NCBI RefSeq assembly: GCF_007747795.1
Contig: NZ_CP036275.1
Coordinates: 496,001-560,000 of the forward strand
DNA: 64,000 nt
DNA from: Maioricimonas rarisocia
GTDB taxonomy: Bacteria > Planctomycetota > Planctomycetia > Planctomycetales > Planctomycetaceae
Direction: 5' to 3'
The position numbers were made by a program, and so were the translations under genes. Under the pieces are notes generated by a model. The model saw only the letters and a list, made by a program, of their open reading frames with translations. It was not told where the DNA came from and searched no databases. Shown here piece after piece: positions 9,222 through 18,188 of the stretch; the stretch's first letter is position 1, and each line of letters begins with the position of its first letter.

Positions 9222-10606
9222 CAGCAGACCTGTTCAACGGAGGTGTCGGTCAATGGTGTCGTCATGGTCTGAGTGTTCCGGGCCTGCCTGCCCGCCGTCA
9301 CGCCGTCAATGATCTCCGCCAGCGTGCCCGTCAGCTTCCGGGCATCGAAGTCATCGCGGGCCTGGTCCCAGCCCGGCTGATCGGCGTTGTCTGCTCCGGG
9401 GGCAGACAGTTCCTTGATCGCTGCTGCAATCGCGGCCGGATCGGTCGGAGAGGCGACTACGCCCAGCCGGTACTTCCGGACCAAATCGGCCGTCTCTCCC
9501 TCGTCGCACAACGCCAGGATCGGCTTGCGGAACAGAATCATCTCGAACAGCTTGCCCGGAATCTGAAGATCGGTTCCCGGCTGAAGCAGAACCTGAACGT
9601 CGGCCGCCGCCATCCGCTCGAGAATCTCGGCATGCGGTACCGGCGGGCTGACTTGCACTCGCTCGCTCACTCCGTGTCGCGCGGCGAAGCCGGCGACGTC
9701 AAACTGCTCGGCGCAGCTGCCTGTCTGTTCGAACCGCACGCTCGGAGCTTCGGTGAGGGCCTCGATGAGCGGTCGCGGATCCCGCTGACGGTAGAGAGAA
9801 CCGGCATGGCAGAGTGTGATGGTGCCGTCGCTGGCGAGGGGCTGCGAGCCGGACAGCAGCCCGTCGATGCGATCGGCCAGGGCCGGGTCGCAGGCGTTCG
9901 GGATGCAGAGGAACTTCTCGCTGGGAAGGTTGGGGTAGTGGCTCCGGAAGTCGGCCGCCATTCGTTCGGTGTTGAGGATGACGCAATCGGCTGCAGAGAT
10001 GCACCGCCGTTCATACCACGGATACAGCCGCTGGCCCCACGGGTTGGCCGGCTTGTCGCCCCAGGGGCGGCGGGCCCACGGGTCGCGGAAGTCGGCGATC
10101 CACGGCAGGCCGGTCTGAAGCTTCAGTTTGCGGCCGATCAGGTGCACGCTGTGCGGCGGTCCGGAGGTATAGATCGCCTGCGGCTGATACTGATCAACCA
10201 TCCGGCGGGCTTCGCTGAGGGCGGGGGCGTTCCAGTCGACGTGCTTGTCCGGCGTTTCGGTCAACAGGTCGAGCGTGTTGCGGGCCACATCCTTGAGAGT
10301 TCGCAGCACTCCATTCGGCTTTCGGACCAGTTCGGACGAAGCGGCTGCCGCCGAACGAGTTCCTTTCGGCTGACTGGCTGGTCGAGGAGCCTGTCCCTTC
10401 CGGGCCACGCGGTGCACGGCCAGGTCGGCCGGGATGTCGAGCGCCGAGGCGGTATCGCTCGTCGTGCCGGGATCGAAAGCGAGCACAACCGGCTGCCAGC
10501 CATACTCCGGCAGGTACCGCACGAAGCGAACCGTCCGATGTACCCCTGCCGAAACCACCGGCGGGAAGTTCGGCGTGATGAACAGGATTGTCTGGCTTTT
10601 CGTCAT
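9221..10606 (-). CDS. Glycosyltransferase family 4-like protein
   Basis: A 461-aa GT-B glycosyltransferase. The N-terminal acceptor domain opens with ILFITPNFPPVVSAGVHRTV, a start typical of GT4 enzymes of surface polysaccharide clusters; a central AIYTSGPPHSVHLIGRKL segment and a WIADFRDPWARRPWGDK segment are characteristic of a subgroup common in such loci. The C-terminal domain is recognisable (ILERMAAADVQVLLQPGTDL) though the usual E-x7-E is less obvious than in its paralogues. It lies 3 nt after the AAC(3)-like gene and overlaps wecB by one base. Confidence 0.78.
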   Translation of the reverse strand: MTKSQTILFITPNFPPVVSAGVHRTVRFVRYLPEYGWQPVVLAFDPGTTSDTASALDIPADLAVHRVARKGQAPRPASQPKGTRSAAAASSELVRKPNGVLRTLKDVARNTLDLLTETPDKHVDWNAPALSEARRMVDQYQPQAIYTSGPPHSVHLIGRKLKLQTGLPWIADFRDPWARRPWGDKPANPWGQRLYPWYERRCISAADCVILNTERMAADFRSHYPNLPSEKFLCIPNACDPALADRIDGLLSGSQPLASDGTITLCHAGSLYRQRDPRPLIEALTEAPSVRFEQTGSCAEQFDVAGFAARHGVSERVQVSPPVPHAEILERMAAADVQVLLQPGTDLQIPGKLFEMILFRKPILALCDEGETADLVRKYRLGVVASPTDPAAIAAAIKELSAPGADNADQPGWDQARDDFDARKLTGTLAEIIDGVTAGRQARNTQTMTTPLTDTSVEQVC

Positions 10607-10609
10607 GAT

Positions 10610-11509
10610 TCAGATCCCGGCAGGCACGTTTGCCGGAGGCTCCTGTGCCGGTCCGGGGGCTGCCAGCACGAACAGGGGATTGGCGGCAAGTTGTTCGAGC
10701 ATCGTGTCGCGGAATCGGCGTCCTTCGAGCAGCAGCGAAATTGAACCTCCGGTGCGGCCCTTCCTGAGCGAACCTGTTTCGGTCAGCAGCGATTCCATCT
10801 CGTTGAACCGGCTCTTCCGGGCCGGAGCATGCATCCTGATCGTGAGGCTTCGCTCAACGCCACTGACATCCCTGATCCGAAACTCCTCCGGAGTGTCACA
10901 CATCAGATACGGGACGCCGGCAAGCGCTTCGACGGCGTGAAAACACGTGTTTCGACGCAGCTCGACTCCCAGCAGCAGGATCTGTCCCTCCCGCTCGAAC
11001 AGCCGGCAGTACGGCGTCCCGTCGCCGCAGGGGGTGTCGGCGTACTCGTGGGCACGAATCAGTTCTGCTGCGAGTGGTCCCCGTGCAGCGACCGAATGTG
11101 TGGGATGGGCACTCCGTAAGACGCCCGGTTGCCGGCGGAACGTCTCGCTCAGGATGCCGACCGTCGATGGAGTTCCTGCAACATCGAATTCGCGGCTTCC
11201 CCGGTTGGCTTGTTTCCATGTATGCGTCGGCAGCACCAGAGTTCCCTCTGGTCCGATGGCGTCTTCCAGAGCACCCAGAACGGCCGACGGTCCTCCCGGC
11301 AGGTAGCCCAGGGCCGAGAGCGAACTGTGAACCAGCAGGATCCCTCCACGACGTACTCCCAGCAGGCGTAGATCCTCCGCCAGGCGAGCGCGGCTGATCC
11401 ACGGTCGCGTCGTCGCCGCAATCAGACGACGTGCCATACGACGGGCAGGGCGGGGCAGGGAAGGCAACATGCTCAATTGGAACCTGCGAGGAAATACGGA
11501 ACCGGCCAC
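10610..11509 (-). CDS. AAC(3) family N-acetyltransferase
   Basis: A 299-aa member of the aminoglycoside 3-N-acetyltransferase fold. The family signature is clear: GILLVHSSLSALGYLPGG followed by a GPEGTLVLPTHTW segment, then SAHPTHSVAARGPLA with the conserved histidine and the PCGDGTPYCRLFEREGQILL segment. In a polysaccharide operon the most likely role is acetylation of an amino sugar of the repeat unit rather than antibiotic resistance, but this is inference. The start may be GTG at 11509, directly after the TGA of the upstream GT4, or ATG at 11470. It precedes another GT4 by 3 nt. Confidence 0.8.
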   Translation of the reverse strand: MAGSVFPRRFQLSMLPSLPRPARRMARRLIAATTRPWISRARLAEDLRLLGVRRGGILLVHSSLSALGYLPGGPSAVLGALEDAIGPEGTLVLPTHTWKQANRGSREFDVAGTPSTVGILSETFRRQPGVLRSAHPTHSVAARGPLAAELIRAHEYADTPCGDGTPYCRLFEREGQILLLGVELRRNTCFHAVEALAGVPYLMCDTPEEFRIRDVSGVERSLTIRMHAPARKSRFNEMESLLTETGSLRKGRTGGSISLLLEGRRFRDTMLEQLAANPLFVLAAPGPAQEPPANVPAGI

Positions 11510-12772
11510 TCAGGCCAGTACGTCGTGATAGACCGCCAGCGTACGGTCGATCATCTGGTCATAACGGAAGTTCTCTTCGACACGTCGGCGGGCTTCCGCT
11601 CCCATCCGATCCGCCAGCGATTCGTCGCCGAGAATCGTGCTCAGCTTGTCCGCCAGATCGGCCGCGTCCTGCTTGTTGGCCAGATAGCCGGTTTCGCCGT
11701 CGGCGATGTAGTCCGGGATTCCGCCGACCCGAGTCCCCACCGACGTTCGACTGCAGGCGGAGGCTTCCAGAATCACATTGCCCGAACCTTCGGTCAGACT
11801 CGGCAGGACGAACACGTCGCAGGCCTGAAAGTACGTTGGCAGCGCGTCACGTCCGATATATCCGGCGATCGTTACGTGCTTCTCGAGATTGTGCTGGTCC
11901 ACAAACGCTCGGATGTCAGCTTCCAGTTTCCCTTTGCCGCAGAAAACGATCTGGGCATCCGGAACGCGCTGGCGGACCGTGCGGAAGGCTTCGAGCAGGT
12001 CGGCGATCCCTTTCCAGGGACCGAAAGCCCCCACGAACAGAATCGTCGGCCGGCTGTCCAGCCCCAGCTGGCGGCGGGCCTCTTCGCGGTCGCCGGGACA
12101 GAAGCGATCCTCGTGGACACCTTTGACAATGATCTGGGTCTTTGCGGGGTCGGCTCCCAGCTCGTGGGCCCGCTCCTGAATCTTCGTGCTCACGCAGATA
12201 ATGCGGTCGGCACAGGAGAGCGCGTGCTGGATACGTTGTTTCGTCCAGGGGTCGAGCGTCTGTCCGTAGTTGATCGACGGTTCGCTGAAGACGTCGGCAC
12301 CGCGGAGCGTGAAGACCAGCGGCACGCCTGCCAGATCGCGAGCCAGCACCGCGCCGGTCCCGGCAGGACGAATCCAGTGACTGTGAATCAACTGGAGCTT
12401 TTCGCGACGGACCACGTCGGCAATCGCCAGCTGCAGTCGGGCGAGTTCCGCCTGTCTGAAGCGGGTCGGTGCGGTCAACGAAGCGGCGTGACGTGGCCGG
12501 AGCGTGTACAGACCCGAGCGCAGGGCAAAGGGCAGATTGCGCCACTGGGGAACCGCGTGTACACTGAGAATCCGCGACTCCCACCCGTTCGGAATGTCCT
12601 GCCAGACGGTGTGCAGCTCGACGCCGCAGCGGGCCACTTCGGTCAGCTCTTCGTCGAGCAACGACGAACCGGTGATCGTGTCCGGCTTCTTGCTGGCGGG
12701 CAGCGTGGCCAGGATTCTGAGCGAAGCCGGAGCCATCTTGCCGGCAACGTGGGTGGTGACTGCTTTGATCAC
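11510..12772 (-). CDS. Glycosyltransferase family 4
   Basis: GT4 glycosyltransferase with an LRILATLPASKKPDTITGS start, a central LIHSHWIRPAGTGAVLAR segment, the VDQHNLEKHVTIAGYIGRD linker and the donor-domain signature PSLTEGSGNVILEASACSRT (E-x7-E). The frame is open to 12952, but this would run 137 nt into the neighbouring methyltransferase gene; a GTG at 12772 (420 aa) or ATG at 12736 fits better. The stop at 11510 directly abuts the possible GTG start of the AAC(3)-like gene. A cytoplasmic step of repeat-unit assembly is expected; the sugar is unknown. Confidence 0.82.
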   Translation of the reverse strand: MIKAVTTHVAGKMAPASLRILATLPASKKPDTITGSSLLDEELTEVARCGVELHTVWQDIPNGWESRILSVHAVPQWRNLPFALRSGLYTLRPRHAASLTAPTRFRQAELARLQLAIADVVRREKLQLIHSHWIRPAGTGAVLARDLAGVPLVFTLRGADVFSEPSINYGQTLDPWTKQRIQHALSCADRIICVSTKIQERAHELGADPAKTQIIVKGVHEDRFCPGDREEARRQLGLDSRPTILFVGAFGPWKGIADLLEAFRTVRQRVPDAQIVFCGKGKLEADIRAFVDQHNLEKHVTIAGYIGRDALPTYFQACDVFVLPSLTEGSGNVILEASACSRTSVGTRVGGIPDYIADGETGYLANKQDAADLADKLSTILGDESLADRMGAEARRRVEENFRYDQMIDRTLAVYHDVLA

Positions 12773-12815
12773 AGTGGTATGAAGCCCTGAGGCAGGTGAG
12801 TGAGAAAGGCAGGGA

Positions 12816-13829
12816 TCAGTTTTCGGATGTCGCACTCTGCTCGATGCCGGCCGCGGAAACGGAGCGGGCTGGCGTCCGAGCCTCCGCGAGCATGATTGAC
12901 GTACTCCAGGTGGAGGGGAAACGCCGCTTGAACCGGTAGAATCGGACCTCATCCGAGATCGAATGAGGAAGATTCATAAGTCGCCTCGGGTCCCTCAGCA
13001 GCGCCGCGATCCGTTCGGTGAGTGAGCGGGTCTGCTTCTTCGGCTTACCATTGCGCGGGGCCACGGGGTCGATCTTCTTCGCATTCACGACGTGAAAGCC
13101 TTCGAGTCCGCACTTCTCCAGTATTCCACCGAGCGTGGTGGGGGAGAAATAGTAGGTGTGTCCCGAGAACAGCATGTCCCACTGTTGCGGCGAGCGGGCA
13201 AACACCCAGCTGTCGACGTTTCCTGTTCGCACGACCAGCTTTCCGCCGGGTTTGAGGAGCCGGACCGCCTGCTGAACCACCGATGTCGGCGACTCCACGT
13301 GTTCGATCAGATCCCACATCGTCACCACATCGAACGACTCCGGTGTCAGCTGCGACGTTTCGAGAGTGGCGCAGATCATCTCCACGTCGTAGTGGCCGCG
13401 TCCGTAGTCGCAGGCGGCCTGGTCAAGTTCGACGCCGACGGCCTTACAGCCGCGATCGGCAGCAACCTTGACGAAGTGTCCGCGCCCGGCACCAACGTCC
13501 AGTACTTTCAGGTTCTGTGGTGCCGTATCGAAGTCCCTGAGGCACCAGTCGAGGCGAGCTTCGTTCTTGGCTCGGATGATCTCTTCGTCATGGTAGTAGG
13601 TTGTAAATCGCCCGCCGGTCTTCTCTCCCGTGTAGACGGCCCGGAAGTACGATTCGGCGACGTCGGGGTCGGGACGCGGCGAGAGGTAGACGAGTTCGCA
13701 CCTTTCGCAACGGGCAAGGTACAGGCGATGCTCAGGATCGCCTGTCTTCTGGTCAGTTGCTTCCAGGAACGGGGTCGGTTTTCTGTTACCACACAGGTCG
13801 CACGGGACAGGTTGATGGTTGGCGGGCAT
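12816..13829 (-). CDS. SAM-dependent methyltransferase with N-terminal zinc-ribbon
   Basis: A 337-aa class I methyltransferase. The N-terminus has two Cys pairs (CDLCGNRK near residue 10 and ARCERCELVYLSPRPD near residue 40), the arrangement of the putative zinc-binding domain found in sugar C- and O-methyltransferases. The SAM-binding motif is NLKVLDVGAGRGHFVKVAAD, followed by MWDLIEHVESPTSVVQQA and LLKPGGKLVVRTGN. It probably methylates a nucleotide sugar or the growing glycan. It lies 84 nt downstream of the sulfotransferase gene and 43 nt before the next gene, inside the operon. Confidence 0.8.
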   Translation of the reverse strand: MPANHQPVPCDLCGNRKPTPFLEATDQKTGDPEHRLYLARCERCELVYLSPRPDPDVAESYFRAVYTGEKTGGRFTTYYHDEEIIRAKNEARLDWCLRDFDTAPQNLKVLDVGAGRGHFVKVAADRGCKAVGVELDQAACDYGRGHYDVEMICATLETSQLTPESFDVVTMWDLIEHVESPTSVVQQAVRLLKPGGKLVVRTGNVDSWVFARSPQQWDMLFSGHTYYFSPTTLGGILEKCGLEGFHVVNAKKIDPVAPRNGKPKKQTRSLTERIAALLRDPRRLMNLPHSISDEVRFYRFKRRFPSTWSTSIMLAEARTPARSVSAAGIEQSATSEN

Positions 13830-13913
13830 CGAGGATTCATCTCTCTGGAGATGCTGCCGCGGGCCCGCGGTTCGCAGCGAATTGGCGAGTCCACTCTCAG
13901 TGGAACAAAATCG

Positions 13914-14855
13914 CTACTGCTCAGATCGCTCTGTTTCCGGATCCCAGAAGAGCCACTCAATGGGGCCATTCAAGTCTCTGGCGAGGGCTTCGATGTACTG
14001 CAGGTCGTGCTTCGATAACTCTTCTTTGTAGGTTCCGATCTGTCCCTTTCGAACCTTCAAGGCCGAGTCCTCGACCCCTGATCGGGGTTGCAGTTCTCGA
14101 GCGGAGTAGTTGCGGGTTACCTCGAGTTTTCGCATGTTCTCGAACCTGCCAAACTCGATGCCTTCGTCGATGACGTGGTCGCTGACGCCGTGAACCCCCA
14201 GGAATTCGAGTGATTTCCTGATGGACTCACGGTGAGCGACATGCATGTCCTCATATCGGATCAGAAGGAAGTCCGCGAGCTTCGCACGACAGTCGTGCCA
14301 AGCTTTGAAATATTGAATCGCGGTGCCGGCACCGGCTTCGGAGCGGACGTAGTCCGAGATCGTCCCGTCGAAAGTTCGCGTCCGGCTGTGAGCGTGGTGA
14401 TAGGCCGACACGAGGGCATCGCGAACGTCCCGCAGCATCAGCAGCACTCGCTTTCCCGCATACCTCCTTCCGAGGAATTCGGAAGTCAGCAGTGCCGGCG
14501 AGTCGTAGTCGTGTGCGATGAACAGCCGCGGCATGTCCGTCTGTGCGACTTGCGATTCGGTAAGGAACAGGTCGTCCGCATTCTCGATGCCGTAGTGTGT
14601 GTGAATGATCTTTCCCACAACCACGCGAAGCCAGGTACGTCCTGCCTTGGGAAGTGAGATGAGGCAGTTCGTGCTCTGTTCGATCCTCCGTCTCTCGCTT
14701 TTTCGTCTCCGCCGGGTCTTGAGCCAGCGGCGAACGCGCCACGGAAGAATATGGCGCTTCTGTGCGCGGGAGGACTGCTGGTCGCGGGTGGAACACTTGG
14801 AGGCAGTCTGCCGCTCGAGGGCAGGGGACGGGCAGCGATCGGGATCCACGTGCAT
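13914..14855 (-). CDS. Sulfotransferase domain protein
   Basis: Second sulfotransferase of the operon, 313 aa, not closely similar to the one at 14-1066. The 5'-phosphosulfate loop is at residues ~65-77 (LISLPKAGRTWLRV) and the 3'-phosphate motif at ~136-153 (RVLLMLRDVRDALVSAYHH), the latter closer to eukaryote-like sulfotransferase domains. The N-terminal ~55 residues are very basic (RRWLKTRRRRKSERRR) and may be a disordered or membrane-proximal segment, or the true start may lie further in. Two different sulfotransferases imply sulfation at two positions or on two acceptors, which is inference. Confidence 0.82.
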   Translation of the reverse strand: MHVDPDRCPSPALERQTASKCSTRDQQSSRAQKRHILPWRVRRWLKTRRRRKSERRRIEQSTNCLISLPKAGRTWLRVVVGKIIHTHYGIENADDLFLTESQVAQTDMPRLFIAHDYDSPALLTSEFLGRRYAGKRVLLMLRDVRDALVSAYHHAHSRTRTFDGTISDYVRSEAGAGTAIQYFKAWHDCRAKLADFLLIRYEDMHVAHRESIRKSLEFLGVHGVSDHVIDEGIEFGRFENMRKLEVTRNYSARELQPRSGVEDSALKVRKGQIGTYKEELSKHDLQYIEALARDLNGPIEWLFWDPETERSEQ

Positions 14856-14991
14856 TGCCTTTCTGGCAGTGTGGCCCGCAGATTCGAATCCAAGCTCTGG
14901 CCCGCAAGTTATTGCTTATGGGGTACGCGCATGTCGTGGAAAACGTGTGATTCGCGTCGCCGCCGAAAGTCATTCGGTTCTCGTCGCGAGA

Positions 14992-16554
14992 TCAGCGAGT
15001 GACTGGTTGCGGCGTCTTGCGCTGACGTGGCTTCGGCATCAATGCGGCGATGATCGATCGACGGTGGTCGACCGGAATGCAGATCAGCAACAGGCCGCCT
15101 GCTGCGACCACCGCGACAGCAACGATCTGTGTCATGACCACTGGAAGAGTCGTCGGTGCCCAAACCCTTGGCAACAGGATTGCGAGAATCGCGGCAGGAA
15201 TCAGGGAGCCGCCGCCTCGCACACACGTGGATTGCAATTGTGCAGAAATAGGCAGTTCGAGGTGCCGGGCAATGAACCAGGCCTGCGAAATCCCGGTGAA
15301 TCCGAAGCCGGCCAGTTGCGCCCAGGCCATGCCGAGACCACCGAAGAATGGAGTGAGCAGCAGTCCGCCACCAATCGTCAGAACGAGGCGAACGGCACGC
15401 ACGATTGCCTGAAATCGAAGCAGGCCCATTCCGGTCAGAAGCGATGCGACGCCACCGGATACCTTCAGAAGTGAGCCCGCGATCGTCAGAACACACAACA
15501 ACGGATACACCGTTTCGACGTACTCGGCACCCAGCCACGTCCGCAGAAACGGAGCGCCGAGAAACACGAAGATCACTGTCGAGAGCATCGACACCGCAAA
15601 CATGCAGCGAGGCACGAACAGCACGATCTTCTTCAGGTCGTTGTTTCGTTTCTCCGCGGTCAGTCGGCTGCTGACCGGCATCAGCACGGTGCTGATCCCG
15701 CGCGTGAGCCGCTCGGTCTTCTGCGTGAGCTGATTGGCGATCGAGTAGTAGCCAGCCGCGGCCGGACCGGCAAACGCCCCCACGATCAACGGCCCGGAGG
15801 CCTCCGCGATCCGCTCCATGCTGCCGATTGCCAGTAAGCCCGATCCGAACGAAAACTGCTCATCGAGTGTCTGGCGGTCGAAGTGCCGCGGCGACATCGA
15901 AAAGCCCCCGAGGGCGACCTGTGCCATCCAGAAGTGCCCGATCGCTCCCACAACTCCGACGGCGAGCATCGCCCAGGCCATCGCAAGCAGACCATCCGCG
16001 AAGGAGAGTGCCAGGACGATCAGTCCCGCCTGCAGCAGTTGCGAACTGACACTCAGTGCGTTCTGCAAGTCGAAGCGGGTGAGGGCCGCCAGCGTCGCTG
16101 CGAACGGCTGCGACATCAGCCGCAGTCCGAAGTTCGCTGCGACGAGCAGGATCACGTACTGAATCGTCGTCAGCGAGACAGGACCGGTCTCGAACAGATA
16201 CGGATAGAGCAATGCGATGACTGAAGCGACTATCAGCACCGTCAGCGACAGACCGATATACATCGCAAACGAGGTGACGATGATGCGCTGGATACGGTCG
16301 TGGTCGCCGAGTGCGTGGGCCTCGGCAATGTGCTTTGTGCCGGCACCGCGCAGCCCGGCATCGGCCAGACCGTAATAGCTGGTCAGGCCCATGATGATCG
16401 ACCACACGCCGTACCGTGCATCGCCGAGCGTATGCAGCAGGAACGGAGTGAGGAAGAACGTGATGACGAACGAACAGCCGCGCCCGATCCAGTTGAACAG
16501 GACGCCACGAATCGCGAGCGTCTTTGTGGAGGGTTGATCTGCGATGTCGGTCAA
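14992..16554 (-). CDS. Polysaccharide flippase (Wzx/MOP superfamily)
   Basis: A 520-aa integral membrane protein with about 12-14 hydrophobic segments, starting with an IRGVLFNWIGRGCSFVITFF helix and containing the GVWSIIMGLTSYYGLADAGL segment typical of the first pair of helices in oligosaccharide flippases. It would flip the lipid-linked repeat unit from the cytoplasmic to the periplasmic face. The start appears to be TTG at 16554 (no in-frame ATG before the first helix), with no clear ribosome site. It lies between the deacetylase and the sulfotransferase; 136 nt separate it from the latter, which is loose for this operon. Confidence 0.83.
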   Translation of the reverse strand: MTDIADQPSTKTLAIRGVLFNWIGRGCSFVITFFLTPFLLHTLGDARYGVWSIIMGLTSYYGLADAGLRGAGTKHIAEAHALGDHDRIQRIIVTSFAMYIGLSLTVLIVASVIALLYPYLFETGPVSLTTIQYVILLVAANFGLRLMSQPFAATLAALTRFDLQNALSVSSQLLQAGLIVLALSFADGLLAMAWAMLAVGVVGAIGHFWMAQVALGGFSMSPRHFDRQTLDEQFSFGSGLLAIGSMERIAEASGPLIVGAFAGPAAAGYYSIANQLTQKTERLTRGISTVLMPVSSRLTAEKRNNDLKKIVLFVPRCMFAVSMLSTVIFVFLGAPFLRTWLGAEYVETVYPLLCVLTIAGSLLKVSGGVASLLTGMGLLRFQAIVRAVRLVLTIGGGLLLTPFFGGLGMAWAQLAGFGFTGISQAWFIARHLELPISAQLQSTCVRGGGSLIPAAILAILLPRVWAPTTLPVVMTQIVAVAVVAAGGLLLICIPVDHRRSIIAALMPKPRQRKTPQPVTR

Positions 16555-16596
16555 GGGGGTAGGCCCGAGGGTGTGAATGGACTGAACGGAGCGTGG

Positions 16597-17448
16597 TCAG
16601 CCCGCGACGACGGAGCTTGACAAAGTAGTGAGGGGTACGGGCGGGGATTCTTCCAGAACCTCGGCAACCGATCCAAATCGGAACTGGCTGAGCATGCGGT
16701 CGAGCCGGCCGGCGATGTGCCGCCGGTTCAGCCCCTGTGTCAGACGGGTCTTCAGCGGGACCGGCCACTCGATCTCGCTCAACTCGGTGGGATCGACTTC
16801 ATACGGATGCAGATACACGATCGTGGGGATCTGTTCGGATTCGAGCCGACGGATTGCCCGCTGCGTGAGGGCCCAGGGGAGCAGCCGCAGGTAACCGCCG
16901 CCGGCGACCGGCCAGCGTCGGCCCCCCATGACGACGGTCGACATCGGGATTTCGATCAGGCCGTTGTCGAGCCGGTACATGTGCCGCGGGACATCGTCGA
17001 TGCCGTACCGCCGCATGCGGACCGGGAAGATGCTCGAGTCGTACTCGAGGCCTTCTTCGGCGAGGATGTCGAGGGCCCAGAGGGACTCTTCGGTGACCGA
17101 GAAATCGGGGGCGCGGTAGCCGCGGACGGCCTGGCCGGTGATGTCTTCGAGCAACCCGACGGAACGTTTGAGTTCGTCGCGGAAGGCATCCGGGCCGATC
17201 TGAAAGACCGCCTTGTGGGAGTAGCCGTGGCTGCCGATCTCGTGTCCGTCGGCCGCGATCTCGCGGACCACCTCGGGGAATTTCTCTGCGAGAAGTCCGA
17301 GGATGAAGAACGTGCCGTGCGTCTCGTGCCTGCGGAAGATCTCGAGCATCATGCGCGTGTTGTGCACGGAGCGCTCGGTGATCGGCAGATCGTGGTTGAG
17401 CGACGACTGCGGCCAGTCTTCGACGTCGATGGTGAGTGCGTGGAGCAC
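16597..17448 (-). CDS. Polysaccharide deacetylase, PEP-CTERM/exosortase locus subfamily
   Basis: NodB-type carbohydrate esterase that would de-N-acetylate amino sugars. Key motifs: TIDVEDW (metal Asp at residue 8), HEIGSHGYSH with metal-binding H74 and H78, and GYRAPDFS around residue 125. The C-terminal ~90 residues (from the FPVRMRRYG region on, including the RLLPWALTQRAI and YLHPYEVDP segments) match the extension seen in the XrtA-associated deacetylase subfamily. No signal peptide is visible, as in that subfamily. The start is GTG at 17448. Adjacent to EpsI-like and flippase genes. Subfamily assignment is good. Confidence 0.88.
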   Translation of the reverse strand: MLHALTIDVEDWPQSSLNHDLPITERSVHNTRMMLEIFRRHETHGTFFILGLLAEKFPEVVREIAADGHEIGSHGYSHKAVFQIGPDAFRDELKRSVGLLEDITGQAVRGYRAPDFSVTEESLWALDILAEEGLEYDSSIFPVRMRRYGIDDVPRHMYRLDNGLIEIPMSTVVMGGRRWPVAGGGYLRLLPWALTQRAIRRLESEQIPTIVYLHPYEVDPTELSEIEWPVPLKTRLTQGLNRRHIAGRLDRMLSQFRFGSVAEVLEESPPVPLTTLSSSVVAG

Positions 17449-17474
17449 GGGGACCTTTGGCTCGATCGTGCGGG

Positions 17475-18137
17475 TCAGGCGTTGTCGCTGTCGGCGACAG
17501 CGGTTCCAAGCTGCTGCAGGAACTGCTGGATGAACTGCTCGACCTCGGGGGCCAACTGTTCGTCTTCCTGCGGCAACGTACTGCTGAGGATGTAGAGCTT
17601 GTACAGGTGCTGGTGTTTTGCGAATTCGATGCGGGACTGCTCGGGTGCGGACCAGTTGCGACCGTCGGGGCTCCAGGACCAGAGTGTCCGCGTGCGGGAG
17701 GTTCCGGCGGACTCGGGCGGATCGAAGTCGGTGATCTGGAACTCGGCGGGAGGGGCGTCATCGCCCGGTTCGATGAGGATCGATTCGGTGGGGCGGACCT
17801 GCATCATGCCGGCGTTGACGAAACAGACGGTTGGCGGGTGCGTGGCGAGCGGGCCGGGGCGTCCGCAAAGTACGGTAACCTGCACGTTCGAACCGGTCTG
17901 TTCGTTGACGTAGGAACGGGCGAGGTAGCCGATGGCTCCGGCCTGCTCGAGGACGCGGTCGTCCATTTCCTGATCGGTGCTGGTCCACCCGGGAATCGCC
18001 GCCGGGACATTCTGAAGCCGAGCGGCTGCTTCGTGAACTGTCTCGGGGACGCCCCAGCGATCGGTGAGGATGCCGTGAGCCAGTCCGGAGCCGATCGTTA
18101 CGATCAGTGCCAGAGCGAGGGCGAGATACTGTTTCAT
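17475..18137 (-). CDS. Exosortase-associated EpsI-family protein
   Basis: A 220-aa envelope protein with one N-terminal hydrophobic segment (YLALALALIVTIGSGLAHGI) that may be a signal anchor. The body contains the EpsI-type features: an IPGWTSTDQEMDDRVL segment, YLARSYVNEQTGSNVQVTVL, and a GPLATHPPTVCFVNAGM motif with its conserved Cys. EpsI proteins accompany exosortases in exopolysaccharide loci; in some lineages they are fused to the exosortase, but here they are separate genes. It lies between the deacetylase (26 nt) and the tyrosine autokinase (51 nt). The biochemical role is not established. Confidence 0.83.
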   Translation of the reverse strand: MKQYLALALALIVTIGSGLAHGILTDRWGVPETVHEAAARLQNVPAAIPGWTSTDQEMDDRVLEQAGAIGYLARSYVNEQTGSNVQVTVLCGRPGPLATHPPTVCFVNAGMMQVRPTESILIEPGDDAPPAEFQITDFDPPESAGTSRTRTLWSWSPDGRNWSAPEQSRIEFAKHQHLYKLYILSSTLPQEDEQLAPEVEQFIQQFLQQLGTAVADSDNA

Positions 18138-18188
18138 GGTGTTGCAGCCTGTCGAGTCCCGAACTCAGTTGCCGGACGGGGGAAGGAG

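Noticed and set aside
10610-11509. Antibiotic-resistance gene
   Set aside because: The AAC(3) fold is clear, but its position inside a polysaccharide operon makes a biosynthetic acetyltransferase more likely.
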